DNA of 64,000 bases from Stratiolaelaps scimitus (lineage: Eukaryota > Arthropoda > Arachnida > Mesostigmata > Laelapidae): positions 9,685,501-9,749,500 of the forward strand of contig JABWDB010000007.1 in assembly GCA_019614645.1 (NCBI GenBank), read 5' to 3'. Position numbers and translations under genes: made by a program. Below the pieces are notes generated by a model. The model made no database searches, had not been told where the DNA came from, and worked only from the letters and a program-made list of their open reading frames with translations. Shown here in pieces: positions 24,661-37,246 of the stretch. The first letter of the stretch is position 1, and every line of letters begins with the position of its first letter.

Positions 24661-25861
24661 TATTCCTTAACAATTGTATCCCGTGGACGTGTGTTTATAA
24701 TTAGAACGGTATCAAAGAATAATAATTATAATAATAAAAATAATAAAGCAATGCAACCAGATTTGGAGTTCGACAGGATAGTTATATGATAAGAATTTGA
24801 TGAAATTAATTCACCTCAGTGCAAACCGCATTCGAACTGTGAACAATTCTGGCACACTTAATCGACGCTCGAATCAGCTCAAATCCATGGCTTGCACTTA
24901 GGAGCTTAAATGTGCTTCCATATGAGTATTTCACATGAATTTGTACGGGAGCAAGTCATAATTTCCGTTGCAAGTAGTAAATATATATTTAGTATTTTTA
25001 GCTGGCCATCCAACGGACAAAGATACACACAAGGCCACAATTTCTCCACTTAGCTGTAGAATCGACGCGGATCCTAGAGTATGCCCTTGACTGAAAAGAA
25101 CATTCATCAAATAGTTCGTGCAACGCCAACGGGTGCAGGTCCATAGTTTGAAGGCCCCATATAGTCTGTATTGACCTTGTATTTTTTTCAGGTTATCACC
25201 GATGCGCCCTTATCACTGGTCGCTTTCTAAGAAAATAGCCATATTTCATAGCGTTAGAAGCATACATTTAGGAAGTTCGCCAATAATCCCTCATCGAGGA
25301 ACCTTGAAAGTTCGAAATGGTTGCTACGTTATTCGAACATTTGCTCACAGTAGCCTATGTACTAAGGGATTTGTAAAATTAACAAAACGATTCCGATCAT
25401 CTGGACGTGTATGACGGAGTGTATTCCTAAGGTATTGACAGATAACTGCAAAAATTCATATTTTCCATTCTTATCAAAAATCCGCACATATATTATAATA
25501 CATAGTTCGCTGCTAAATTTCGCCATTATTCATTTCTGCGGCACACTTCCATAAACGCAATCGAATATACTCCACCCTACGTGGCTAATATGCTATGATC
25601 ATTTGTTTAGATGAATGCCTACCAGTAATTGTCGCCGATGCTATTGTTTTAGATCAACAAACAAGCAGCACGCAGCAAGCAGAGCCTGATGAATCAAGAT
25701 CCATACACATCTGTCACAACGTCCATCTCATCTAAGGAATATATTCTTGGAGAGGCAATGCTACAATGCTCCAATAGGCTGTGTTGCTTAGTTAGACAGG
25801 CAGGAACGCCTCACCAATTGACCCGCTCACATCACGCATACTACAATACAATGGGCCTTCA

Positions 25862-25883
25862 GACACTGTCACTCGACAGTGTC
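25862..25883. other. Inverted repeat: 9-bp stem, 4-base loop
   Basis: gacactgtc (25862-25870), loop actc, gacagtgtc (25875-25883). It is perfectly complementary and not T-run terminated, so no terminator role is proposed. Confidence 0.55.
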
Positions 25884-26016
25884 GTTTCTTCCTTTTTGCT
25901 GTTGTTCGTACACCGTTCTCCGTATGTGACAATGGCATAGACGTCCACCCATGTTATTGCTGCACACTCTGACTGCTGTTGCTGCTGCATCCATCCATCG
26001 AGACATCCATCTATAT

Positions 26017-26020
<4 letters not shown>

Positions 26021-26059
<39 letters not shown>
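26021..26059. repeat. (TA)n microsatellite
   Basis: About 39 bases of alternating AT. Confidence 0.85.
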
Positions 26060-26062
<3 letters not shown>

Positions 26063-26803
26063 GTATCCGTAGTATAATGGTATTTGCAGTCGGGGGACAT
26101 TTGTGGTATCGTATCGCCCAAGATACTGCAGTTGTGTATTGTAGCAGCGTGATCGATTGATAGTGCTGATGCTGGCAGATCTGTCTCTGGATGAGAAACG
26201 CGATGTTGCTTGTAGTGGGTCGGTCACCGGCTCCCGGATGCCGGTCAGCTAAGCTGAGTTCTAGACATTTGTCCACAGCGGTATCGAGCGTTAGCAGGTA
26301 GCACGCTCGAGGCGGTATTGCACAGCGCGAAGCGCGAACGGCAGCCTTGACGGAGGTCACACCCGTAAACACCCACACGTATTCACATATCCACACGCAT
26401 TCGCTGCCTAACTAATCCAGTCAACGAGTGAGCGTTGTATGTTCCTCTCGGTATGGGCCTGTGGCCGGCCCAGATACGTGTCGTTACGAATTGAGCGTCT
26501 TAGGCGACGACGTCCTGTTTTCTGTCTGTCGGCTACCCTGAATGGGAGTAGCCATTACCTGATGGATGGACAACACCCATCTCAGTAGACATCCACGTCA
26601 AGCACGGTGTTCACTCAAGCACGCAACCGTGCCGCCTTCGCCGGCCACCGTCGCTGGCCGCCAATTCTCACGTACACTCACTCATTGTAGGCGGGCAATA
26701 GAAAAACAAAACACGCTTGATGAAGGATCTATCATCGATCTATGATATATCGCTGGTGGAAGTGTCAACGGGACATGGCGTATTGCTAGCCTACTACGTA
26801 TAG

Positions 26804-26838
<35 letters not shown>
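26804..26838. repeat. (TAA)n microsatellite
   Basis: About eleven TAA units. Confidence 0.85.
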
Positions 26839-26840
<2 letters not shown>

Positions 26841-27759
26841 CCTATACACTAGGTACTGTCGGTTTATAGCACTTTTGCCCACGTAACCATAACAATGAAC
26901 TTGCGAATGATGACAGTAGCGGCGACAACATCAACGACAATAACGACACAGCACGGAAACTGCCAATGTTTGTATTGTTTGATCACGCATAAGGAACCGC
27001 AATGGCCATAACAAATAACAGAGACAGGACTATGCACGGGCTCATCGATGACAGAGCGATGACACTGTACAAACCATTGATCGATTATTATCCCTTTGTT
27101 TGATGTATAAGCGTAAACCGTATGATGATTAACAGACAGGAACGTCGATAACGAAATCGAACGCGTATGTGGGTGTAATTTCATAAAATGAAACGGGTGT
27201 GAAAGGTGTATCCCTCATACAATGTATGGGGTTGACATGAGACCGGCTTTTCGTTTTCTCTCTGTCAAGGGAACTCCCATGATTTTCACTTGATACGCTT
27301 ATGTGTGAGTCAGCAATCAAGGCTGATGTTTCGGTAGATCTACACAGTCCTGAGCTATTCCTATAATGTAACAAAAGCTGGTTGCTATAGCACGAAACCC
27401 GTTTCAGCTGGCTAGCAAATGCGATAAATACGGGCCGATTTTCAAGTCAACCTGCCCCGATAGCCACTAATCATAGCCAATGAGTCATGTTGCTGCTATT
27501 ATTGTTATTGTTGTTGTTGCTGCTGCTCCCGTCGATATCAGCCCCGAACGGCCTACCTATCAAGAGTTGAAGGAATCCTACCCCGAAATCATGAGGTCAT
27601 AATGGGGGAAAACCAGATAAGTTGAGCACTATTTCATAAAGTCAAAACAATCAGCAATAGCTGGTCAACAGTCGAATTAAATAGCCGATTCCGCCAGCTA
27701 AAATCCTGTCCGGTTTATCGCTATCGATCAAAGTGACTTTATAGAGATTGGAACACATG

Positions 27760-27782
27760 TATATATATATATATATATATAT
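27760..27782. repeat. (TA)n microsatellite
   Basis: Alternating TA. Confidence 0.75.
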
Positions 27783-28050
27783 CTAGTAAAACGACATTTT
27801 TGTATGCTAGAATAGACTGGGATTACCTAGCCTGTTCCCTAGCAGCTTAGGGAAAATTCAATGACTTCTCAACGACCTGATATCATATCAAGTGCAACGA
27901 GTGGAAATCGTCCATAGTGTCAAGTTAGTTCTCTGTAAGCGGACCAAATGAGCCTTACTAGAAGTGTGACCTGTCCTGTTCACTAAATACATTCTACTCG
28001 GATTTATCATATGATAACTACAATGCTCATTTTAATACTCGTATCAGTAG

Positions 28051-28084
28051 TATTATTATTATTATTATTATTACTATTATTATT
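28051..28084. repeat. (TTA)n microsatellite
   Basis: TTA units with one CTA interruption. Confidence 0.8.
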
Positions 28085-28564
28085 GTTTGCTGGTCACGCT
28101 CGTGTTTATATCTCAGCCATAGACCCATCATCTCCAATTCGATTCATCAGCATCCGTGTCCTCTTCTGCCAATAACAATCGCTGTGTAAAGTGCAATCCA
28201 TAGATAAGCACAGTATGTACGGCAGCCCTCTAGATATAGATATATCCGAGTTGTCGTTTGCCCAGCCGCAAATTCACCCATGACACAATCTCAAAAAGAT
28301 AATCTAAACCCTTCGACCATTCGTCAAACTGAAACTTGCCTTCGAAATGTTGAGCTAATCAGTCTCCCCACGGTGATCTATTCATCTACGCGAAACTCTG
28401 CTTTGCGCCCTAATAAAGAAAGTCCCATCCGAAGAACGATGTTGCACATCGATCTAAACGCTACCACACACACATTTACAACAGTAAATGTTTTGTCTTG
28501 GTCGAAATTTCGTCAATAGTGAAACGTCTGTGTTTACGGCAATAGGCACAGGGTGAGTTGACAT

Positions 28565-28680
28565 ATATTTTTACAATGCTTAAGTTGTCTTACATGTCAT
28601 CATGCAGCGGGACTCGAACCTACGGCCTTTGGCATATATTACCGTGTCTGAGCGTAAACGATGATGATCTGCCGTTTCGA
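28565..28680 (-). mobile_element. Repeat family B copy with tRNA-like head
   Basis: On the minus strand a tRNA-like stretch with CTCAG...GG (A-box-like) and GGTTCGAGTCCC (B box, plus-strand 28609-28620) is followed by ATGACATGTAAGA and the family block ACTTAAGCATTGT. The same order, B box then ATGACAT then AAGC(A/G)TTG, occurs on the plus strand at 33.69 kb. The GCAGTTCC/AATAAA end is not visible in this copy. It is interpreted as a tRNA-derived SINE and not a tRNA gene. Confidence 0.5.
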
Positions 28681-28689
28681 GGAGTCCGT

Positions 28690-31600
28690 ACATCGTACGG
28701 CTTTGAATGAGGCGCACATCTGTGCTACTGATTACAGTTTTCATCAGCTAGCGAGGCACGCATAGCATCAGGACACTAGAGGGTGCAAAGTGTTTACGAG
28801 TACATATTCATATTTCATGGAATTGCTCACCCAAAAGCAATGCTTATGTGAAATTCACTCCCCCACCCCTTGGTCTTGGCACTGCGGATACACGTCAATG
28901 CTCGACTATCTCACTGACGGCAATGTCTAGCTTGTTTGTTAACAATGCGAAGCTTTCAATTCGGTTAGCTGGTAATGGCTTCACGATGTCAACTGTCACT
29001 TCTTTTTATCGATCGCCATCTCACGAATAACTTATTAATAATATTATACAGATGCTAGTCATTTACTGCGCTATAAACTCAACGTCATTTTATCGTTCGA
29101 TGTAACCAGTGCGTTTACATGAGATGCATTTACAGATTGGATGTTCAAAGTGCGTCACGAAAGATAATCGTGTGACGTCTGACGGCAATCCGCCAGCGTC
29201 TTTCTCTAATCAGCGTAAATCTCTGATCGCAACAACAATAACAACAGCAGCCGCGCAATCCTGCAGTCCTTGGAAGTCCGTTAATCACAAGCATTTGTCT
29301 CCAGAGTGGCCCCTACTCCGAGGTGGCTGCTGCTGTTGTTGCTCCCGCTGCTCATGTCGGAGTCCCACCAACGGACCACCCGAGCGACCGATCCAGAGTC
29401 GATCGAGACCGCCTTCCTCGTTCTCTCTCTCTCCTAATGTGTCGCTGCCTGATTTGCCCTACCTCGCCATCGGGCAAACCCCAGATCGGAGCCTCGACCT
29501 CGGATCCTGATGCTTCCCTTTCTCTTACTGCGACGCAGTCATTGGAGCTACGTTCGCAGGAGCGGCAATATCAGCAGCTGTGTGTCTCTCTCCCTCTCTC
29601 TCTCCGACGATGTGTTGTAACAAGCGGAGTTCCATACGGCCCCAAGCGAGCGTCGTCGTAGACGAACTTGCGTTACTGTTGCCTGTCGGCTGTTCCCATC
29701 AGGCTCAACGCTCCCAGCGACGCGTGGTCGCCGCCAAAGACGGCACCACATGGCGTCGTTGCGACTTGTAGACGGTGGTAGGCTGTGCAGGCAGTTGACG
29801 GCTGTTGCTGTGAGGCGGGATTCCGGGGTGGACGGAGGGCAAAATGTGGCAATATGCAAACGCCGGGGGCGTTCACAACACGGGATGTGTGCTATCTGAT
29901 AGCTAATTTACAAGATGAACATTCCGCGCATCGTCCTCGACCACTAAAGTGCTCCAGAAGGTGGTCAACCGCCTCTCGTAATACATGGATAGGCCGACCA
30001 CACAATTGAGGCGTGCAACAGGCGAACCAATTGAGGAAGGTTCGACCGGCAACAACGACGACTGAGAACTGCCGTTTTGGCCAGTAAATCGCAGAGGCGG
30101 CGAGCAAAGGAGAGATAATCGACTTGTGTATGGACACATGCCCAGCAACGAGAATGAATGGCTAATGCCATCTAGATACCTGCAACGGAATACAGCATAT
30201 ATATATATGTGTATATGCGTGCGGGTTGAGGTCCCGAAGGTCTCAAGGTTGACCTTGGGCCAGGCGGGTCCTAATGTCTATGTATCCCGTCGAGAAACTC
30301 CCGCAGAGGGCGATCGGCATCGGTTCCGCGCGATACGTTACAATCTGCACATTCAGTCGCTGTTGTTCACTTGCACGAACGGTCTATGTACGGTGGGACT
30401 AGAGGTGATAACATATATCAACCAGTATACGCTTTGCGGATGTTACTTTTATATGCTATGATTATATAGTATTGTCGAACATCCTCGAGCAAATATAGAT
30501 TTCAAGGGTGACATTCATGCCCAACTACCCCAAGTTGTATTATTTCATATATCAATACATGTACATGTATATAATACCAACCAATCGAGATGTTCGGGTC
30601 TGGGTGTAGCATAGCTGTACTGTGTCCTGTGGTGAAAATAACGCATGCAAAGGCAAGATTGAATGAATACAATGATAGGTGACTACGCTTAAATGATGGT
30701 ATTGTTGCTACGACTTTTGCATAATTTTTTTAATTGTTACTCGTATATTTAGAATTGGGGTATGGCTTGCGCCTGCTACAACTTGATATGGAAACGAGCC
30801 GGTAGTGAGTTATAGAATCAGTATTACTATTGGTTTGTTCAAAACGATTGGGGTTCAGGGTGCTGTTGAGTAGGAAAGAGTTTTTTGACTGCTCTGAGAT
30901 GGTTGGCCCTGATACAGAAGAACTCCGCCGCATTTGACCATCTGCGATGAGTTTTAGTTTTGACGGTAGTTGACCGTGTGGCTCTGGTATCCCTAGACAC
31001 GCATAGATATTCGAGGTCGAGGACGAGGCGTCTATTTTGTGGAGACTCTTGAAAGTGGCGGTCACTACTAGCTTTAATAGATGATGTTTGCGCATTCCAC
31101 TTAGTTATTAACACAAAGCAAGGGAATGGTTGAGTAACCCAAAGGCTGTATGAGGAACTTCTAATTTCAGGTCAAGTGAACTGTTTAAATGTTCTTGTCT
31201 AAAAATCCCCACCGATTGGAATTGACACAGTCTTTTAATGTTATGACAGACAATATCTATTTCAGATTCTCAAGCTACATTTGTATTATGAGACGCTGCT
31301 ATGCGCCGCCAAAAAACCTTCGTGTTAACTTCCTGCCCATCGCAAAGTGTCCCTTGACCAAAGTTTTACAAGTCCCCGGATTCTTCTGCAAGTCATGCGC
31401 TATTTTGTTATGAGAACAGCACGCCTTTAGACACGCACACTTGCTATATAGGCCTCTGCAGTCAAGATGTTCGCCCGTCAAGTCAAGGTCATATCGTGCT
31501 ATGCCAGTTCCTGCTCGCCGGGCTCCCTTGGGCCCGAGGCCCTACCTCTCTGTCGGACGAAGACCGCTCCCTGTAGAACAGGCGGAATTCTTCTCACGGG

Positions 31601-33640
31601 GTTATGTCGGCCGAGTGATATTCTGTCGAGTCGACGACCCAGGCAACTGCGCCAGAGACGATAGCAGCGCTGTGCATACAGATGAGTATACGGACATATG
31701 ATGTCTACTAGATATACAGTAGTAGGACTTATTCGACCATCCTTTGGGGAGCCTTAGAAACGAAAACTGTTCCCATATCCGATTTCCATCGCTCCCATAG
31801 ATCTCCCGCAATACTAGTCTGATATCTGCAGATACGATATATGTTTATCATAGATGAGAGACTGTCATCTGCTCGTACCTCTTCCTCTAGTCCTCGAAGA
31901 AGTACACGATTGTGCTGTAGTAGTCTAAGCAGGAATACATTCCCGAACACCTGCTCCCGTGTAGGTGAAAAGCACTTCTTCTATTAGCTATTTCTAAAGC
32001 ATCATTCTAATCATTTTCTACGGAAACAAGTTAAGAGATAACCGTAGCAAGCCGAAGATTCGCGTTTGTGTCGTCAAGGAAGAGGGTGCTGCTCGGATTT
32101 TATATATAATAAGATCGTAAGATCGTAGGTAGGAGTAGTTGTTACTAGGGCAGTTTGGTGGCTATATCAGATCAAGGAATTCTCTTGATGGGTGCTCCTA
32201 TCAGAGCGGCGATCAGGGGCCAAACAGGGGTCTTCGGAGGAGACGAGACAGCCTGTCCTACTAAACTGTCCCTATCTAAATGTTCTAGCTATCGACAACG
32301 CCAAGGACATTCGTAGTGACCGTCTGCATGATAAACATATGGGACAGGTTTGCTACAGGCGATCGAGAGTTGCCGCGAAACTGGACCTATCGTAATTATA
32401 ATATCAATACTGATATACTAGAAAACTCAATAGATAAACGATCCGATAGCAGTCACCGGCAGGCAATGAGAAGAGGCTCCACAACTTTGAGATCACAGCC
32501 GCGAATTTTACGAGGTCGCGAGATTGATCATTGTCAGCGTTCTTGTCATCGTTTCTTTATTAGTTCGAGCTCTGATTTCCCCGCTCCCCCAACTAACTTC
32601 CAGTACGAGAGGTCTGCAGCACAACTAAAGTAGAAATTGAATAAAGAACAAGCCATTTTTAGTGTGTGATGCTCCCGTGTTTAGGTCTTTCATGCCGTTA
32701 TCAGCCGTCTCCTCTTAGGACTTGTCCATTATGTGGAACATGCGGATTATTCGGAACGCCCTTGAGCACTGCTCACGCGGTAGGCACATGCGGATCTGGC
32801 CAGCGATGGTTTCCTCGATTAACGAGTGAACACCGTACCAAAGGGGCCATTGTCCATCAGCCGATGGCGCAGAGGACATACGGTCGATAATATGAATTTT
32901 TATTTCTTTCATTACAATCTTTAATACAGTTCGTTTGTATTGCCTTTCACGAGCATGCACATGCGAACAATGCCAACAGCTAGCCAAGAAGGTGACAATA
33001 AATAATACCAGTCAAATGTACGTCGTCGATTTTGTATTTCATGATGAACCGATAATCGGTGGAGATATCGTATTTATTTATAGTATACCATACATCTCGC
33101 GATAGCGCAGCTCGGCCTGTTATTCTACGCGTTTGTCAGGTCTGATAGTCCCCTGCTGGTCGGTTCCGGCGGGGCTTTGCCCGAATCGAAACGCGGAATG
33201 AGTGTGTTTGCCTGACTAATGCGCAGTAGAAACACAAGACGAAAATGATGAAATCGACCACCGTATAGGAGGCTCAAGGCAGCACAGGAACGGACGATAA
33301 GAAAGTACTGGCTCGGCAACTGTGTAGCAGTTGCAGGCGATAGGCTGTCGAAAGAGAAAGCTTGTCAAAGCTTCTTATTGCTGTCCCCGTATAGAGTGGT
33401 TTTGTAGGATATCAAGGTTGTGGAGGAATATGATTCTTTCAGGTTGGTTATGATTGTTCTTAATCGGAAAGGATCACTGCGGTCTATTTATAATCATATC
33501 ATTGCTCCTTGAGACCAAGGCATAACTGTCCAATATTAACCTGCGTGAACGCCACTGTACTGACCGGGACAGCAGATACGATCACGTGAATTCGTTTGGA
33601 GCTTTGTCGTGTCGTAGAATGTCTCTGAGGCTTTGAATTC
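28690..33640. other. No supported gene; GC-rich patch at about 29.2-30.0 kb
   Basis: In the GC-rich patch several frames on both strands are open, one reading TSDPDASLSLTATQSLELRS followed by QERQYQQL after an acceptor-like CCCCAG. This could be a disordered-protein exon, but no family or consistent splice structure supports it. The rest is AT-rich without recognised features. Confidence 0.4.
30555..30570. other. 16-bp perfect palindrome
   Basis: atacatgtacatgtat is identical to its reverse complement. It lies in an AT-rich unannotated stretch and could be chance. Confidence 0.5.
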
Positions 33641-33649
33641 GATTTGTAG

Positions 33650-33760
33650 CCATATATGTCTCGTTTGACTGTGTTGTGCTCATTTGCGGGTTCGAGTCCC
33701 AGGAGATGACATATCGAGAACCCAAGCGTTGAACTACACTGCAGTTCCTTGAATAAACCA
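33650..33760 (+). mobile_element. Repeat family B copy with B box and conserved 3' block
   Basis: GGGTTCGAGTCCC at about 33688-33700 is followed by ATGACATATCGAGAAC, CCAAGCGTTG, TACACTGCAGTTCC and TTGAATAAACC. The last segments align with the 3' blocks at 48.5 and 55.8 kb, and the B-box part aligns with the minus-strand copy at 28.6 kb. This copy therefore links the two halves of family B. Confidence 0.5.
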
Positions 33761-34442
33761 AGGGCTTTGTATTGTATAATGGGGTCTTATTTTGACGAAG
33801 GACAAGCCAGACAAGACTCTCACCTGCTGAGAGTTTATTATGAATTTATTCCAGATCCTTATAAATAGTCTTTTGGTGTGTGCGTGTATATATATATATA
33901 TACATCCCAACAAGGAATCACAGAGTTAGCTTGGCCGTGAACAGATCTATGATGGACACGGCAAAAATAACACGTAAGTAAATATTACCGAACGCCCGCA
34001 AGAGTTTCACGAAATTCGAGCCGTGTTTCTCCTCGAGCGTGAACCGAAACAGCTGTTGCAAATTCTACGTCCATAGAGACCACATACAATCGCCTACGGA
34101 CAGGTGGATGCCGCCATGAAAATAGATCAAATATTGTGCTATACAGAGGTAGAGCAATATTGATAATAGGATTTGGTCTTCCGCGGCGGCTATCCTCAGG
34201 TGTGTGCGAAGTTCCAACGAGTCTCACGTCATTGTGGCGGAGGCGAAAATGAGCTAAAGGAATCCAGTGAAGAAGCGTATTGATTGGTGTGATCGACGTG
34301 ATGGATTTCGTTCGTTTAACAGCCTCCCTTCAGTTAATTCAATGGCAAGATGGACGAGGGATGAGTATCCACTCATCGCTTCCCATGGGTACCCGGTTGA
34401 GTTGTGAGAATTGTGTTCTCATCTCGGAGACAGGAACAACGA

Positions 34443-34455
34443 AGTCTGCTTTGCT
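34443..34455. repeat. Left target-site duplication of the 75-bp SINE A fragment
   Basis: Thirteen bases identical to 34531-34543. Confidence 0.75.
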
Positions 34456-34530
34456 GTTTTTCGAGCTGTGACCCTCAGCTGTTCCCCTATCAGACAGGCG
34501 TCAGCTCTTAACCTTTTAGGTATTACTATG
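34456..34530 (-). mobile_element. SINE family A copy, 75-bp 3' fragment with perfect 13-bp target-site duplication
   Basis: Only the 3' part of the family is present. It includes the CCTAAAAGGTTAAGAGCTGA and AGCTGAGGGTCACAGCTCG segments (minus-strand sense) and a short AAAAAC tail. It is bounded by agtctgctttgct at 34443-34455 and 34531-34543. The perfect duplication shows that this 75-bp piece inserted as such, an extreme 5' truncation, and is not the remnant of a longer decayed copy. Confidence 0.8.
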
Positions 34531-34543
34531 AGTCTGCTTTGCT
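34531..34543. repeat. Right target-site duplication of the 75-bp SINE A fragment
   Basis: Thirteen bases identical to 34443-34455. Confidence 0.75.
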
Positions 34544-34995
34544 CAGCTGCTCGATGCTGACCTAGGCTAGTTGGTCGACAGGAACGAAAACAACGTGCCA
34601 GTTAACTCGGACGATACAGCCGGTCGATTATTTCGCATGGGCCAACATTTGAATGTCACGTTGGACAGATTTCCTGGGAGGATCCACAAACGAGTAAGAC
34701 TATACAGCATTATATATAAGAATGCATTTGAATGTATCTTGATCGATGATCATCATCGATGGCTCCGTCTACCAGAATAGTATTCAATGTCGCAACGAGG
34801 TTGACATGATATCTTTCGAGCTTGTTTGAAGAAGGAAATATGCATATAACGAGGCCAACATTCACGGGATTTTTCAGTTAATTTGTGAAAGAGATAGTTC
34901 ACATTCGGAAGCATGCGGAAGGATCATACAATACTGGGAAGAGGTGTCTCAGAGAAAAATTTTAGGTCTCTGCAATATGCTGTATTTCGTCAGTT

Positions 34996-35017
34996 ATTAT
35001 ATATATATATATATATA
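34996..35017. repeat. (TA)n microsatellite
   Basis: Alternating TA. Confidence 0.75.
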
Positions 35018-36022
35018 CACGTGGTAGTAATATAAAATAAATGTCAAAACTATCTTGATATTTCACGGACACCACGATCATCGAAAAGCGCCGGAAACGC
35101 TTCGTATGATACAAGTGGCAATGTGAATATAAATACTGGATTGTGAGCAATAGACATATATATTATGAATTAAAAAAAAAGATGGTTCAAACTTGCAGCC
35201 AGGAATATTAGCTGATCGATTTAAAGTGAACGCTTAGCGACAGCTTAGCAAGAAGAGAAAAATGCTTAGATAAGATTATGAAAAAAAATGCTTAGATTAT
35301 GAAACTTTGACGACAGCTGAGCTATTTAGCTCATTTGATCTATGCTGTAGAGGTAAGCATTGATGAGATTATATCAAATTTACCTTATAATATAAGAGAA
35401 ACAGGGGGCGTCCCATTATGGACCATAAGGCGAGGACAGTTACTTGCTCTGGTCAGGTACCTTGGCCTGCGTTGACAGCTGCTTCATGTACACAGTAGTC
35501 GCAATACGTGTCGCAACACGAATTGGAGCGGTCAGCAGACACCGCTCGTAAATGGGCTTGAAAAATTCATCTATTTTCTGACTCGCAAGATGACGCGTTG
35601 TTCACTGTTCGAACGATAGATGTATTCATCGAGTCGGTGCAATAATGTACAGCTATGAAATGTTAGGCATACCGTGTGCGTATAGCGGATTGTGTTGTTG
35701 GGGTCATTGCTGTATCCTGCTTACACTGTGAATGAGAAATAGCATCTGGAATAAGAACGCAAAACAAGATCCGTACAACGGTGGCGTACTCAGAAAATTT
35801 GTTTTGTATAAACGTATCGAATACCTGATGTACGCAAGTAGTTGTTGAGATCAAACACATATAATGGTGCCAATACTTGAAAGGGGCGGACGTATTTACG
35901 TTGGCGCATGTTAATATTATTTCATATTTTAGAGCCGTAAAAATAAAATGGCAGTCTGTCGACAGCCAGAGTGCGCACCGTACAATTATCCAGGAAAATA
36001 AGCAACATTTAAAATGAATAAG

Positions 36023-36050
36023 TGGTATATATATATATATATATATACCA
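36023..36050. other. (TA)n palindrome with TGG/CCA ends
   Basis: tggta (36023-36027), alternating TA, tacca (36046-36050). It is a perfect 28-bp palindrome, followed 12 bp later by a second long (TA)n tract. Confidence 0.6.
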
Positions 36051-36061
36051 TTACCAAAATA

Positions 36062-36066
36062 ATATA

Positions 36067-36104
<38 letters not shown>
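36062..36104. repeat. (TA)n microsatellite
   Basis: TA with one CA interruption. Confidence 0.8.
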
Positions 36105-36173
36105 GTATTGTTGGCTTAGCCGACGAACGAGCTGCGAAACCAAATCAATGCTTGGGGGAGAGTTTTTGCTTAT

Positions 36174-36216
36174 AATTATTATAATAATAATAGTTATTAT
36201 TATTGTTATTATTATA
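36174..36216. repeat. (ATA)n/(TTA)n inverted simple repeat
   Basis: ataataataatag is followed by ttattattattg and ttattattat, so the tract can fold on itself. Confidence 0.6.
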
Positions 36217-36706
36217 CTTGACAATACTTCAACAATCCTCAGAAAATCGTCAATGCCGGTTTGGGTTTCTGTCAGTAAACTGCGCATGATTAACAGCTCG
36301 TCGCTGTAGTTTGATTGTGGATAAGCATTGAATGTAGTGTCCATTAATTTGTCAATAGTGTTAACACGTTAATGAGAACTAACCTCGTTTGATTAATAGG
36401 ATGCCAACTCGCAACGAGTTCTGAATCCATTCCCATGGGGTAGAGCTGAACCAATGAACATTCTAAGTGGTTAGAAATAATTAGAAACGCCACTGGGTGC
36501 CTACGTGAACCAGTGGAATTCTGTCAAGTTGTAATGATCTAATGCCTTCGTTGCAAAATCGAAGATATTCACTCACGTTATTATTTGATGCATAACAGAA
36601 CCGAATTCGTCGTGTGCAGTTCCGATCAAAATCTATAAATTGCAGCTAGATTAGACGAACACGTCACAATGTGGACCATAGCATGTAGCACATATATGAC
36701 AAGTAA

Positions 36707-36733
36707 TTATATATATATATATATATATATATT
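36707..36733. repeat. (TA)n microsatellite
   Basis: Alternating TA. Confidence 0.75.
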
Positions 36734-37229
36734 GTAAGTTGGTGTTGTGTAAAAAAAATTGGTAATGATTAAGAAACTAATGAGCAGTGGTAAATGCTAA
36801 CACGTTGGCATATCACGAAGTTGTTCGTAAGACATATATGACGATTCATGCTGTTTGTCGTAGGCCAATGCGATGTAGACAACCATGTTCTAGTCATATT
36901 GTACGAGGCTGCCACACGCTGTAGGGTGGAAGTGACCTAACCGGTTCGATTGCGGATGATACGATGAGTGTCCCCTCCACACGTACAACAACACGTACCT
37001 CAATTGTCGAGGAGTGTTTTTTTTCATTGTTTTTATTATTATTATTATTATATTATTATCATTATCGTAAGGTGTTATCCTTGTGCCTGAACCAATCGCT
37101 CATAATTCAATACAACGCAGAATACCAACAAAATAAACATATGCGCTAGAATCACACCTTCAAATATTTCTATGCCCAGTAACGGTCGGAACGTTTGCGG
37201 TCGCACGTAGTACGAATTTGGTTCCACCA

Positions 37230-37246
37230 AGCAGCAGCAGCAGCAG
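37230..37246. repeat. (CAG)n microsatellite
   Basis: Five CAG units. Confidence 0.7.

Larger units (their letters stand above)
17291..28560. other. No supported gene: GC-rich flank then AT-rich intergenic or intronic sequence
   Basis: The first kilobase upstream of the LRAT-like gene is GC-rich and CpG-containing and could include its promoter, although no TATA-type element was pinned down. From about 19 kb on the sequence is AT-rich, with repeat family C and microsatellites. Frames are short and unassigned. Confidence 0.45.

Noticed and set aside
25869..26396. 175-codon minus-strand ORF
   Set aside because: It reads through (TA)n as YIYIYIY, with no recognisable domain on either side.
33650..33710. 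tRNA gene at the GGGTTCGAGTCCC site
   Set aside because: The T-stem pairs at only three positions and no acceptor stem could be found; the site lies in repeat family B.
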